The notes below the pieces were generated by a model that saw nothing but the letters and a program-made list of their open reading frames with translations, did not search any database and had not been told where the DNA came from. Of a stretch of 58,319 bases of DNA, positions 33,148-42,657 are shown piece after piece (within the stretch, counting starts at the first letter, position 1; the number at the start of each line of letters is the position of its first letter). Source of the stretch: CAG-390 sp964579135. GTDB taxonomy: Bacteria; Bacillota; Clostridia; Oscillospirales; CAG-272. Made by a program: the position numbers and the translations under genes. Location: positions 1-58,319 of the forward strand of contig CAZOFD010000009.1 of assembly GCA_964579135.1 (NCBI GenBank), written 5' to 3'.

Positions 33148-34308
33148 ATGAAGACGTTTATAAAAAATATCAAGATATACGACGGCGGCTCTCGCGGCTT
33201 TTTCGACGGCGGTCTGCTTATAGAGAACGATAAGATAGCGGCGGTGCTTGCGGACGGCGATGCGGCGTGCGACGCCGAACGCGAGATCGACGGCGAGGGC
33301 AAATGCGCCCTGCCGGGCTTTGTGGATATTCATACGCACGGGCGCGTCGGGGAGGACTTTAATCTCGCCGACGAAGACGGGATGCGGCGTATGGCAAAGT
33401 CGTATGCCGCGGTGGGCACCACGTCGCTTATGCCCACGCTCGCCTCGGCGCCCTTTGAGGCGTTGCTCGCCTCGGCGGGGGCGGTGTCGTCGCTCGGCGG
33501 ACAGACCGGCGGCGCGAGGTTCCTCGGCGTGCATCTCGAGGGGCGCTACCTTAACGTGCAAAAAAAGGGTGCGCACGCCGCGGAATTGCTTTGCCCGCCC
33601 GACCCGACGGAAATAGAGCCTTTGCTCGCCGCGGCGGGCAAGCCTTTTAGGATAAGCGCGGCGCTCGAACTCGACGAGGGCGGGGCGTTTATCGCCGCAG
33701 CCAAGGAAAAGGGGATAATGCTTTCTTTGGCGCACACGTGTGCGACCTACGACGAGGCAATGCGAATAGCGAGAGAGGGGGGCGCGTCGTTTACGCACCT
33801 TTATAACGCTATGCCGCCGATGCACCATAGGGACGGCGGTCCCGTGCTCGCGGCGTTCGACTCGCGGGCGTATGCGGAACTTATATGCGACGGGCTCCAC
33901 GTTTCGCCCGAGATGGTAGCGTTTACTTACAGAAACGCAGCTCGCGGGAAATTGGTGCTCGTAACGGATTCTATGGCGGCGGCGGGGGCTCCCGACGGCA
34001 TATACGATATTGCGGGCACGCCTGCTGTCGTCAAGAACGGGATAGCGCGGACCGAGAGCGGCGCGCTTGCCGGGAGTACGCTCGATATGCGCGCCGCGTG
34101 CGAAAACCTTGCGCGGTTTGCGGATATTCCGCTTTGCGAAGCTATTCTTTGCGCAACGGAGACCCCGGCGGCGGCGATAGGATGTGCCGGGAAGGTCGGC
34201 CGTTTGGCGGCGGGTGCGTATGCCGACGTACTGCTTGCAAACGTTAACGAGAATAAAAAAACGATTGATATTTGCCGCGTTTTTGTCGGCGGAAGGGAAA
34301 CCAAATGA
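33148..34308 (+). CDS. nagA: N-acetylglucosamine-6-phosphate deacetylase
   Basis: A 386-residue amidohydrolase that turns GlcNAc-6-phosphate into glucosamine-6-phosphate and acetate. Metal and substrate residues are visible: GFVDIHTHG, the Glu in HLEGRYLN, SLAHTCATYDEA, FTHLYNAMPPMHHR and the catalytic Asp in VTDSMAAAG. Length is normal. It follows MurQ in the recycling pathway though the genes are apart. Its stop overlaps the metG start by four bases, an uncommon operon partner. Confidence 0.96.
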   Translation: MKTFIKNIKIYDGGSRGFFDGGLLIENDKIAAVLADGDAACDAEREIDGEGKCALPGFVDIHTHGRVGEDFNLADEDGMRRMAKSYAAVGTTSLMPTLASAPFEALLASAGAVSSLGGQTGGARFLGVHLEGRYLNVQKKGAHAAELLCPPDPTEIEPLLAAAGKPFRISAALELDEGGAFIAAAKEKGIMLSLAHTCATYDEAMRIAREGGASFTHLYNAMPPMHHRDGGPVLAAFDSRAYAELICDGLHVSPEMVAFTYRNAARGKLVLVTDSMAAAGAPDGIYDIAGTPAVVKNGIARTESGALAGSTLDMRAACENLARFADIPLCEAILCATETPAAAIGCAGKVGRLAAGAYADVLLANVNENKKTIDICRVFVGGRETK

Positions 34309-36269
34309 ATAACGAAAAGTTTTATATCACGACGGCGATAGCGTATGCCTCGGCGAAACCTCATATAGGCAATACTTACGAGGCGATAGCCGCCGACGCC
34401 GTGGCAAGATATCGCAGAGGTATGGGATACGACGTTTTTTTCTGCACCGGCACCGACGAGCACGGGCAAAAAATAGAGGAAAAAGCAGCGGCGAAAGGCG
34501 TTACGCCTCAAGCTTACGTCGACGGAGTCGCGGGCGAGGTGCGCGGCGTTTGGGATAAGATGAACGTAAGTTACGACAGATTTATCCGCACCACAGACCC
34601 CGATCACGTTGCGAACGTGCAAAAAATATTCGAAAGATTTTTGCGAAACGGGGATATATACAAGGGGTATTACGAGGGCTGGTATTGCACCCCGTGCGAA
34701 TCGTTTTTTACCGATACGCAGGTCTCCGACGGCAAATGCCCCGATTGCGGAGCGCCGCTGCGCCGTGCGAGAGAGGAAGCGTATTTCTTTAATATGCAAA
34801 AATATGCCGCTCGCCTTTCCGAGTATATCGAGACGCACCCCGATTTTATAGAGCCGGAATCTCGAAAAAAAGAAATGGTCAACAACTTTTTGTCCGCGGG
34901 GCTGCAGGATCTTTGCGTTTCGCGCACGTCGTTCTCTTGGGGCATAAACGTCCCCTCCGACCCGAAACACGTCGTTTACGTTTGGCTCGATGCGCTTGTG
35001 AACTATATTTCCGCCATCGGATACGACGCGGACAAGTCGTACGAAGAACAAAACGAGAATTTCAAAAAATATTGGCCCGCAAACGTTCAAATGATCGGCA
35101 AGGATATTATGCGCTTCCATTCGATCTATTGGTCCGTATTTCTTATGGCACTCGATCTGCCGCTGCCGCAAAAGATATTCGGTCACCCGTGGTTTAATTT
35201 CGGCACGGATAAGATGTCGAAATCTAAGGGCAACGTTATATATGCGGACGAACTTGCCGACTACGTCGGAGTCGACGGCGTGAGATACTATGCGCTTTCC
35301 GCTATGCCGTATGCGACCGACGGCTCCGTAACTTGGGAGAGCGTGCTTTCGGTTTATAACACTGACCTTGTTAACAACCTCGGCAACCTTTGCAAACGCA
35401 CGCTGGATATGCAAAGCAAATATTTCGACAAGAAGGTGGAAGCGCCCTCGGCGCCCGAGGAGATCGACGGCGAGATGCGCGAGGCGGCGTATCGCGCCGC
35501 GGAGGCATATCGTTCGGCGATGGACGAATACAGGATAGCGGACGCCGTGGCTTCGGTAACCGCGCTGCTGCGCCGAGCAAACAAATATATCGACGAAACT
35601 CAGCCGTGGGTGCTTGCGCGCGACGGCGAAAAGCGCACCCGCCTTGCGACCGTTCTTTACGTTTTGCTTGAGACAATACGCCGCGCGGCGGTTATGCTCG
35701 AGCCGATAGTTCCCGAGACGGCAAGGGAGATACTCGACGAGCTCGGCGCGGAAAAACGCGATCTCTCGTCGCTTGTCAAGCGCGACGAATTCGACGGGAT
35801 AAAGGTCGGCTCGTCGGTAGGCGCGTCGAAAGTGCTTTTCGCCAGAATAGACGAGGCGAAGACTCTCGAGGAGATATACGCGAAGATAGCGGAAAAGCAA
35901 GAAAAGGCAAAAGAAGCCGCTGCGGTCAAAGAAGCGCCGCAGGGGTGTGCAGTTATAGGCTTCGACGATTTTATGCGAGTCGAGCTGCGTACGGCTCGGA
36001 TCGTTGCCTGCGAGCCCGTGCCCAAAGCCAAGAAGCTCCTCAAACTGCAGGTGGACCTCGGGTATGAGAAGCGCACGATCGTCTCCGGTATTGCGAAATT
36101 CTATACCCCCGAGGCGCTTATCGGCAAAAAAGTGATAGTCGTTGCCAATCTCAAGCCCGCAACGCTGTGCGGCGTCGAGTCGTGCGGTATGCTCCTTGCC
36201 TCGGGCGAAGAAGAGATCCGCGTGGTCTTCCTCGACGGAGAGACTCCTCTCGGGGAGCGTGTGAGATGA
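34305..36269 (+). CDS. metG: methionyl-tRNA synthetase
   Basis: A 654-residue class I synthetase that charges tRNA-Met. The HIGH-type motif is PHIGN (19-23), and a zinc knuckle lies in YCTPCESFF...GKCPDCG. KMSKSKGN marks the second ATP motif, and a C-terminal EMAP/Trbp tRNA-binding domain (about 550-654: VELRTARIVACEPVPKAKKL) dimerises the protein. The start at 34305 overlaps the nagA stop, with GGAAGGG before it. metG followed by tatD is a classic Firmicute arrangement. Confidence 0.97.
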   Translation: MNNEKFYITTAIAYASAKPHIGNTYEAIAADAVARYRRGMGYDVFFCTGTDEHGQKIEEKAAAKGVTPQAYVDGVAGEVRGVWDKMNVSYDRFIRTTDPDHVANVQKIFERFLRNGDIYKGYYEGWYCTPCESFFTDTQVSDGKCPDCGAPLRRAREEAYFFNMQKYAARLSEYIETHPDFIEPESRKKEMVNNFLSAGLQDLCVSRTSFSWGINVPSDPKHVVYVWLDALVNYISAIGYDADKSYEEQNENFKKYWPANVQMIGKDIMRFHSIYWSVFLMALDLPLPQKIFGHPWFNFGTDKMSKSKGNVIYADELADYVGVDGVRYYALSAMPYATDGSVTWESVLSVYNTDLVNNLGNLCKRTLDMQSKYFDKKVEAPSAPEEIDGEMREAAYRAAEAYRSAMDEYRIADAVASVTALLRRANKYIDETQPWVLARDGEKRTRLATVLYVLLETIRRAAVMLEPIVPETAREILDELGAEKRDLSSLVKRDEFDGIKVGSSVGASKVLFARIDEAKTLEEIYAKIAEKQEKAKEAAAVKEAPQGCAVIGFDDFMRVELRTARIVACEPVPKAKKLLKLQVDLGYEKRTIVSGIAKFYTPEALIGKKVIVVANLKPATLCGVESCGMLLASGEEEIRVVFLDGETPLGERVR

Positions 36270-37057
36270 GAGGGATAGTCGATACCCACGCTCACTATGC
36301 CGACAAAAGATTTTTCGAAGAATACGAGGGCGGCGCAGCCGCCCTTCTTCAAACTCTTTTTTCCTCCGACGTGGAAAAAATAATAAATATGGCGACCTCG
36401 CTGACGGACGTCGGCGAAGTGCTGTCGCAGGCGGCTTCGTACGATGGGATGTTCGCAGCCGTCGGTATACATCCCACGGAGATAGACCACGCCTCCGCCC
36501 TTGACAAAGATATGGGGGAGCTCCGCGCTTTGCTTGACGTTTCCGGCGAGAAAAAAATAGTAGCCGTCGGAGAGATCGGACTCGATTATTATCACAAACC
36601 CTTCGACAGAGAATTGCAAAACGCATATTTCGACGCTCAGTTGCGCCTCGCCGAGGAATACTCGCTTCCGGTATCCGTTCACGACCGAGAGGCGCACGGC
36701 GACGTTTTCGACGCGATACTTGCGCACCCCCGCGTTCGCGGCGTAGTGCACAGTTATTCCGGAAGCGCGGAAATGGCGCGCGAACTCGTTCGTCGCGGAT
36801 GGTACGTTTCTTTTTCCGGCGTGATAACGTTCAAAAACGCCGTGCGCTTGCGAGAGGTCGCGATAAGCGTCCCGATCGATCGCATATTGCTTGAGACGGA
36901 TTGCCCGTATCTCGCGCCCGTGCCGCACAGAGGCGAGCTTAACCATTCGGGCAATATCGCCTATTCCGCCGCGGCGCTTGCCGATATCCTCGGCACAAGT
37001 GTCGAAAACGTGTATGACGTTTGCGCCCGAAATGCCGAAAAATTGTTCGGTATTTGA
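36266..37057 (+). CDS. tatD: TatD family metal-dependent deoxyribonuclease
   Basis: A 263-residue TIM-barrel nuclease. Metal ligands include His8 and His10 in VDTHAHYAD, Glu in VGEIGLDYY, the histidines in PVSVHDREAH and VVHSYSG, and Asp in LLETDCPYLAP. YabD/TatD proteins trim 3' ends of DNA or release D-amino acids from tRNA. ATG overlaps the metG stop by four bases. Confidence 0.95.
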   Translation: MRGIVDTHAHYADKRFFEEYEGGAAALLQTLFSSDVEKIINMATSLTDVGEVLSQAASYDGMFAAVGIHPTEIDHASALDKDMGELRALLDVSGEKKIVAVGEIGLDYYHKPFDRELQNAYFDAQLRLAEEYSLPVSVHDREAHGDVFDAILAHPRVRGVVHSYSGSAEMARELVRRGWYVSFSGVITFKNAVRLREVAISVPIDRILLETDCPYLAPVPHRGELNHSGNIAYSAAALADILGTSVENVYDVCARNAEKLFGI

Positions 37058-37119
37058 AAGAAAAGCACAAAAAAACAGAAAATAACGATCTTTTTTTGTG
37101 AAAAATCGTTGAAAAAGTA

Positions 37120-37148
37120 TTGCAAACCTTTCCCCGTTGGTGTATAAT
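37120..37148 (+). promoter_or_regulatory. promoter of the EF-G-like gene
   Basis: TTGCAA (37120-37125), 17-bp spacer, TATAAT (37143-37148). The about 80-nt leader contains a small hairpin (CGTCTCC/GGAGACG, 37203-37222) shortly before AAGGAA and ATG 37237. Confidence 0.85.
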
Positions 37149-37236
37149 TGAAAATGTGATTTCGGCAGTGTAAAACGGCTGTATCTCGCTAATCAAACCG
37201 AGCGTCTCCCACGGCGGAGACGGGGAAGGAACTAAT

Positions 37237-39297
37237 ATGGCAACATTCGATATCAAATCCATCAGAAACGTCGCCTTGCTTGGGCACGGCGGTTGCGGAA
37301 AGACCTCGCTCGCAGAGGCAATGCTTTATTTGAGCGGCGCAACGGATCGTATGGGCAAGGTCTCCGACGGCAACACGGTTTGCGATTACGATCCCGAGGA
37401 GATCAAACGCGGTTTTTCGATATCCTCGTCTCTTATAAATATAGTTTGGAAAGATCTTAAGTTCAACGTAATAGATACCCCCGGTTATCTCGATTTTACG
37501 GGCGAGGTGCTTCAGGCGCTCCGCGTGGCAGACAGCGCACTTATATGCGTCGACGCGAAATCCGGCGTTGAAGTCGGCACCGAACTCGCTTGGGAGAACG
37601 CGAACGAGGCAAAGCTTCCGCGCGCTTTCTTTATAAACAAGTGCGATGACAGGGAGGCGGATTTCGACCGCGTTTTCGCGGATCTTCACTCGTCTTTCGG
37701 AAATTCGCTTTGCCCCGTATTCGTCCCCGTCGCCAAGGATGGCAAGAACATAACGATGCTCGACCTTGTCGATATGAAAGCGTACGTTTACGACGCGAAG
37801 GGCAAGCGGAGCGAGACTGCGATGACCGACGAGATGAAGGCTATCGCCGCAAATTACAAGGACGCTTTTAACGAAGCCATCGCGGGTACGAGCGACGAGC
37901 TTATGACTAAATATTTCGACGGCGTCGAATTTACCAAAGAAGAAGCGGCGCTCGCTCTTCACGAGGGAATAATCGCCGGCACCATCACGCCCGTTTACTG
38001 CGGAAGCGTAACGAATCTTTGGGGCGTTATCGCGATACTCGACGCTATCGCCGAGTCTTTCCCTCGCCACAGCGCCAAGAAGACGGAGACCGACGTTTCC
38101 GGCGAGCCGGTGGCTATCGAGCCGAACGGCGACACGCGACTTTTCGTGTTCAAAACGGTGGCGGATCCTTTCGTCGGCAAAATGTCGTTCTTTAAGGTTA
38201 TGAACGGCTCGGTCAAGCGCGACACGATCCTGCACGATCTTGCAAACGACGAAGACGTTAAACTCGTGCATATATACACTTTGCGCGGCAAAGAGCAGAC
38301 GAGGGCTGAGGAGCTTTTGTGCGGCGATATCGGCGTTGTTACGAAACTCGACAAGGTGTGCACGAATCACACCCTTGCGCTCACGTCCTCCGTGCAGTAT
38401 GCGAAGATAGTTTATCCGACACCCTATATGGCTCAGGCTATGATACCGGCAAGCGCAAAGGACGAAAGCAAGATATCGCAAAGTATGGCGAATATGCTCG
38501 ATGAGGATCTCACCCTCAAATACGAGGTCGAGCCCGAGACCAAGCAAACTTTGATATCCGGTATCGGGGATATGCATCTGGCGGTGCTCTGCGCAAAACT
38601 CAAGGCGCGCTACGGAGTCGTCATCAATCTCGAAGCGCCGAAGATCCCGTATCACGAAAAGATAACCAAATCCGTGGATATCCACGCTCGCCATAAAAAG
38701 CAAAACGGCGGCTCGGGTCAGTTCGGCGACGTATGGATAAGATTTTCGCCCTCCGAGGACGAGGGGCTTACTTTCAGCGTTTCCGTAGTCGGCGGCGTTG
38801 TGCCCAAAAACTTTAACCCCGCCGTCGAAAAGGGAATACTCGAATCGATGAAAAAAGGCGTAGCGGGTTATCGCGTTACCAATCTCGCCGCGGATTTGCA
38901 CGACGGCTCGTATCACCCCGTGGATTCCGACGAGATGTCGTTTAAGACGGCGGCATCTATGGCGTATAAGATGTGTCTCGAGCAAGCGTCGCCCGTGCTC
39001 CTCGAGCCCGTCGGCGACCTCAACGTAACGGTGCCGGAGTCTATGGTCGGCGACGTTATGGGCGACCTTAACAAACGCCGCGGCAGTATAATGGGTATGG
39101 ATCCCGCCGAGAAAAAGGGTTATACGGTCGTTCACGCGACCGCGCCGAAATCCGAGATAGCGGATTATCCGATAGCGCTTCGCGCAATGACGCAGGGGCG
39201 CGGCTCGTTCGACTTTACCGTAACGGAATATGCAACGGTGCCCGCAAACGTCGCGCAAAAGATAGTCGACGAATATAAAAAATCACAAAACCAATGA
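37237..39297 (+). CDS. elongation factor G-like GTPase (FusA2 type)
   Basis: A 686-residue translational GTPase of the EF-G family. G1 is GHGGCGKT (16-23), G3 DTPGYLDFTGE, and G4 NKCD in place of the NKMD usual for EF-G. Domains II to V are all present (GGSGQFGDVWIRFSP; DLNKRRGSIMGMDP). The sequence resembles the second EF-G copy of Clostridia and actinobacteria (FusA2/EF-G-like), not the canonical FusA next to rpsG. Its ribosomal task is not settled. It stands alone with its own promoter. Confidence 0.92.
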   Translation: MATFDIKSIRNVALLGHGGCGKTSLAEAMLYLSGATDRMGKVSDGNTVCDYDPEEIKRGFSISSSLINIVWKDLKFNVIDTPGYLDFTGEVLQALRVADSALICVDAKSGVEVGTELAWENANEAKLPRAFFINKCDDREADFDRVFADLHSSFGNSLCPVFVPVAKDGKNITMLDLVDMKAYVYDAKGKRSETAMTDEMKAIAANYKDAFNEAIAGTSDELMTKYFDGVEFTKEEAALALHEGIIAGTITPVYCGSVTNLWGVIAILDAIAESFPRHSAKKTETDVSGEPVAIEPNGDTRLFVFKTVADPFVGKMSFFKVMNGSVKRDTILHDLANDEDVKLVHIYTLRGKEQTRAEELLCGDIGVVTKLDKVCTNHTLALTSSVQYAKIVYPTPYMAQAMIPASAKDESKISQSMANMLDEDLTLKYEVEPETKQTLISGIGDMHLAVLCAKLKARYGVVINLEAPKIPYHEKITKSVDIHARHKKQNGGSGQFGDVWIRFSPSEDEGLTFSVSVVGGVVPKNFNPAVEKGILESMKKGVAGYRVTNLAADLHDGSYHPVDSDEMSFKTAASMAYKMCLEQASPVLLEPVGDLNVTVPESMVGDVMGDLNKRRGSIMGMDPAEKKGYTVVHATAPKSEIADYPIALRAMTQGRGSFDFTVTEYATVPANVAQKIVDEYKKSQNQ

Positions 39298-39305
39298 TCT
39301 TTAAA

Positions 39306-39331
39306 CGGGTCGGACCATATGGTCCGACCCG
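39306..39331. repeat. perfect 26-bp palindrome after the EF-G-like gene
   Basis: The 26 bases read the same on both strands (centre ACCAT/ATGGT, ends CGGG/CCCG). It begins 8 bp after the stop codon. No T-run follows on the + strand. It may be an mRNA 3'-end stabiliser, a weak terminator or a dimer-protein binding site. Confidence 0.6.
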
Positions 39332-39407
39332 ACGGTCGTACGCCGCGAAATCGTTAAACCAAACGGAAAGGCAACCGACCGACCAGGCGAAAGAAGAAAA
39401 AGTAACG

Positions 39408-39863
39408 ATGCGTTTTACCCGCAGATATTTTGCTCAAATATGTTTTTCAGCCCTTGCTTTGGCAGTGTGGGCGGCAGCTCTTGCGCTTTCCGTCGGCGCC
39501 GAGCAAGTATACGAAAGATTTTTTATCAGCGTTGCCTACGTTGCCGTGTACGTTGTGCTTCTCGTCGCGGCGCAAATAAAAAATTATACGCCGTTTATTA
39601 ACGGATTGCGCGTTTGGCTCGTGCTCGGAGCAACGGTGATGTTTTTTGCCGCCGTGGCGACTATGGCAAACGCAAATATGCCGATTGTCGTTTCGCTCGT
39701 TACGGCGATATTTTGGTTGCCGATGGGCGGACTGTTCTACTTCGGTGTCGGCTCTGCCGTTTCGGCAGTGTTTCTTGCCGCGGCGAGCATCTTTTTGTGC
39801 TTTATGCCGCAGATCGCGGAAAGGGTGCGAAAAAGGCGTAAGATCGCAAAAAAGCTGAAGTGA
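39408..39863 (+). CDS. small four-helix membrane protein of unknown function
   Basis: A 151-residue protein with four hydrophobic segments (about 10-28, 38-57, 66-88, 95-123) and a very basic tail (ERVRKRRKIAKKLK). No family recognised. The start is uncertain. ATG 39408 is followed directly by a typical basic residue/membrane entry (MRFTRRYFAQICF). The in-frame ATG 39294 overlaps the previous stop codon but would put the 26-bp palindrome inside the gene. The ribosome site before 39408 is weak. Confidence 0.65.
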   Translation: MRFTRRYFAQICFSALALAVWAAALALSVGAEQVYERFFISVAYVAVYVVLLVAAQIKNYTPFINGLRVWLVLGATVMFFAAVATMANANMPIVVSLVTAIFWLPMGGLFYFGVGSAVSAVFLAAASIFLCFMPQIAERVRKRRKIAKKLK

Positions 39864-39919
39864 GCCCCATTTGCGCATCCGGTTTTCCGACGCGAAAATC
39901 GCGAACGACCGAAAAACGC

Positions 39920-39966
39920 AAAAAGCGACGAAAAACGGACTTAGAGTCCGTTTTTCGTCGCTTTTT
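39920..39966. terminator. very strong intrinsic terminator
   Basis: A 22-bp stem (AAAAAGCGACGAAAAACGGACT with its complement) around a 3-nt loop, ending CTTTTTT on the + strand. It ends the membrane protein transcript. Confidence 0.92.
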
Positions 39967-40106
39967 TCAATAAACGAACGTTGCGGTCAAATCAATTTGG
40001 CGAATAAATACACAACAATCCGACCGCGAACGCACATAAAAATGCGAGTTTTGCGTTGCGGTCGGCAAATTTTTGTATAAACATTTCAAAATATTTCAAA
40101 AACGGC

Positions 40107-40135
40107 TTGCATTTGCGGTCAAACGGTGGTATAAT
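40107..40135 (+). promoter_or_regulatory. promoter of serC-serA
   Basis: TTGCAT (40107-40112), 17-bp spacer, TATAAT (40130-40135). The leader is about 63 nt. I see no T-box or riboswitch in it. Confidence 0.85.
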
Positions 40136-40204
40136 GGCAGAAACTTTTTTTCGTTATTTGCCGCACGTGACTTACCACGGCAAAAGATACAAAAGGGGGA
40201 AAAG

Positions 40205-41281
40205 ATGAGAGTTTACAATTTCAGCGCAGGACCGTCGACGTTGCCGGAGACGGTGCTGAAAAAAGCCGCGGAGGATATGCTCGATTACGAGGGATCTGGA
40301 ATGAGCGTGCTTGAGATGAGTCACCGCTCAAAGTGCTACGACGCTATTATCAAGGAGGCAGAGTGCCTTTTGCGAGAGCTGATGAGCATCCCCGACAATT
40401 ATAAAGTGCTTTTCGTACAGGGCGGTGCGTCAACGCAATTTGCCTCTACGTCGCTGAATCTTTGCAAAAACGGCAAAGCCGATTATGCCGTTACGGGCAA
40501 TTTCGCATCTCTTGCGGCGAAAGAGGGAGCGAAATTTACAAATGCCCGCGTTATCGCCTCGAGCGAGGACAAAAATTTTACGTATATTCCGAAAATAACT
40601 GCGGATATGGTCGACAAAGACGCCGATTTTCTCCACGTAACGTTTAACAATACCATATTCGGCACCCGATATACCTACGTGCCCGAAACCGGAGACGTGC
40701 CGTTGATAGCCGATATGTCGTCTATGATTTTATCCGAGCCGGTCGACGTTTCGAAATTCGGAGTGATATACGCAGGTGCGCAAAAGAACATCGGCCCCGC
40801 CGGAGTTACGGTCGTTATCGTGAGGGACGATCTGCTTGACTCGTTTTCCGCTTCTTGCCCCACGATGCTCAAGTGGAAGACTCAGGCGGACAAAAATAGC
40901 CTTTACAACACGCCGCCTTGCTACTCTATATACGTTTCGATGCTTGTTTTTCGCTGGATAAAAAGTATGGGCGGCGTTGGTGAGATATATAAACTTAACC
41001 AAAAGAAAGCCGCGTTGCTTTACGATTTTATAGATTCTTCGGATTTTTATACAAGCGACGTCGCAAAAGAGGATAGATCGCTGATGAACGTTCCGTTTGT
41101 AACTCCGTCGAAAGAAACGGACGGCGAATTTATAAGGCTGGCGGAGGAGAGCGGGCTCGTTTCGCTTAAAGGTCACCGCCTTGCCGGAGGAATGCGTGCG
41201 TCCATATACAACGCGATGCCGTATGCCGGCGTGGAAAAGCTCGTGGAGTTTATGGATAAATTCGAGAGGGAACGTAAATGA
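40205..41281 (+). CDS. serC: phosphoserine aminotransferase
   Basis: A 358-residue PLP enzyme that makes 3-phosphoserine from 3-phosphohydroxypyruvate and glutamate. The family start NFSAGPSTLPETVL, the substrate segment GSGMSVLEMSHRS, and the PLP-binding Lys in YAGAQKNIGPAG are clear, as is the end GGMRASIYNAMP. Length is normal. AAAGGGGG precedes ATG 40205. The stop overlaps the serA start by four bases. Confidence 0.96.
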   Translation: MRVYNFSAGPSTLPETVLKKAAEDMLDYEGSGMSVLEMSHRSKCYDAIIKEAECLLRELMSIPDNYKVLFVQGGASTQFASTSLNLCKNGKADYAVTGNFASLAAKEGAKFTNARVIASSEDKNFTYIPKITADMVDKDADFLHVTFNNTIFGTRYTYVPETGDVPLIADMSSMILSEPVDVSKFGVIYAGAQKNIGPAGVTVVIVRDDLLDSFSASCPTMLKWKTQADKNSLYNTPPCYSIYVSMLVFRWIKSMGGVGEIYKLNQKKAALLYDFIDSSDFYTSDVAKEDRSLMNVPFVTPSKETDGEFIRLAEESGLVSLKGHRLAGGMRASIYNAMPYAGVEKLVEFMDKFERERK

Positions 41282-42465
41282 GGACGGAGATACTGAAACT
41301 CAACGCCATATCCGACGTGGTAAAAAATAATTTGACGGAGGATAAATACTCCGTTTCCGACAGCGCAAAGTCCCCCGCGGGCATACTTGTGCGCTCGGCG
41401 GATATGCTTGATTACGACTTTCCGAAAAGCGTGATTGCCGTTGCGAGGGCGGGTGCCGGCGTAAATAATATCCCGATAGACGTCTGCTCCGAAAAAGGAA
41501 TTGCGGTATTCAACACGCCCGGCGCAAACGCAAACGCCGTCAAAGAACTCGTTATCGGCGCGATGATCTTTGCCTGCCGCAACGCCGTCGAGGCATCCGA
41601 ATGGGTGAACGAAGCGTTGCGAGGCAAAGGCGAGGACGTTGCGAAAGCGGCTGAAAAGGGTAAAGGCAATTTCGTAGGATGCGAGATCAAGGGCAAAACG
41701 CTTGGCGTTTTGGGGCTCGGAGCCATAGGCGGGCTTGTCGCAAACGCCGCGGTATCTCTCGGTATGAACGTTATCGGGTACGATCCGTACGTTTCGGTAG
41801 AGGCGGCGTGGCACCTCTCGGATGCGGTAAAGCGCGTGGAGAGCAGGGACGAGATATATAAAAAGAGCGATATCATAACGCTGCACGTTCCCCAAATAGC
41901 GTCCTCGGATCCCGACGTAAACACCAAAGGGATGATAAACGCCCAAACGATAGCGAAAATGAAAAACGGCGTCGTTATACTTAATTTTGCCCGCGGCGGA
42001 CTCGTTTGCGAGAAAGACGTGATATCCGCCTGCGAAAGCGGGAAAATATATAAATATGCGACGGATTTCGCCTCCGACGCATTGCTCGGCAAAAAGGGCG
42101 TTGTCGTATTTCCGCATTTGGGTGCTTCGACCAACGAGTCGGAGGATAATTGCGCAGAGATGGCGTCTTGCGAGCTTTCCGATTTTATAGAAAACGGAAA
42201 TATAAAAAACAGCGTTAATTATCCCGATTGCTCGCTTCGACGCACGGGTAGAACTCGTGTTACCGTTATGCACAAAAACGTTGCCAATATGGTGGGCGGA
42301 ATAACCGCGGTGCTCGCTTCGGCAGGCGCCAATATCAGCGGTATGATAAACGCCTCCAAAGGCGACAACGCATATACTATGATAGACGTTTACGGAGACG
42401 TTGCCGACGAGACTCTCGGCAAGATCGCCGGTCTTGACAGCGTGATAAGAGTAAGACGGGTCTGA
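41278..42465 (+). CDS. serA: D-3-phosphoglycerate dehydrogenase
   Basis: A 395-residue NAD enzyme for the first step of serine synthesis. ARAGAGVNNIPID lies in the substrate domain, the Rossmann loop is VLGLGAIGGLVA, catalytic Arg lies in NFARGGLV and His in FPHLGASTNES. A short C-terminal ACT-like region (about 325-395: RVTVMHKNVANMVGGITAVLA) could bind serine. It belongs to the short clostridial SerA type. No serB is visible nearby. Confidence 0.95.
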   Translation: MRTEILKLNAISDVVKNNLTEDKYSVSDSAKSPAGILVRSADMLDYDFPKSVIAVARAGAGVNNIPIDVCSEKGIAVFNTPGANANAVKELVIGAMIFACRNAVEASEWVNEALRGKGEDVAKAAEKGKGNFVGCEIKGKTLGVLGLGAIGGLVANAAVSLGMNVIGYDPYVSVEAAWHLSDAVKRVESRDEIYKKSDIITLHVPQIASSDPDVNTKGMINAQTIAKMKNGVVILNFARGGLVCEKDVISACESGKIYKYATDFASDALLGKKGVVVFPHLGASTNESEDNCAEMASCELSDFIENGNIKNSVNYPDCSLRRTGRTRVTVMHKNVANMVGGITAVLASAGANISGMINASKGDNAYTMIDVYGDVADETLGKIAGLDSVIRVRRV

Positions 42466-42575
42466 CAGCCGAAAAGCGTTTTTTTGCGCGACGTGCCGCC
42501 CGAGCCGAGGTGCGCAAACGAGCGGGTGCAAGTGCCGACGTGACGGCGTCGCGCAGCTTTAAAAACGTAAAAACC

Positions 42576-42618
42576 AAAGCACGAGTACCGCCGAAAAACG
42601 GCGGTACTCGTGCTTTTT
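42576..42618. terminator. bidirectional intrinsic terminator
   Basis: AAAGCACGAGTACCGCC pairs perfectly with GGCGGTACTCGTGCTTT, followed by TT on the + strand. It lies between convergent serA and the PfkB gene. Confidence 0.9.
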
Positions 42619-42657
42619 ATACTTTGCGTGAAAAAATCATTTCCGACTTGGCGAAAC

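Noticed and set aside
33927..36626. Very long - strand open frame (899 codons) opposite nagA and metG
   Set aside because: It is a frame opened by codon bias opposite two genes with clear catalytic motifs. Its composition (runs of Arg, Tyr, His) is not protein-like and it has no ribosome site.
37189..39258. Long - strand open frame opposite the EF-G-like gene
   Set aside because: Complementary shadow of a well-supported GTPase gene; no start site and no recognisable domain.
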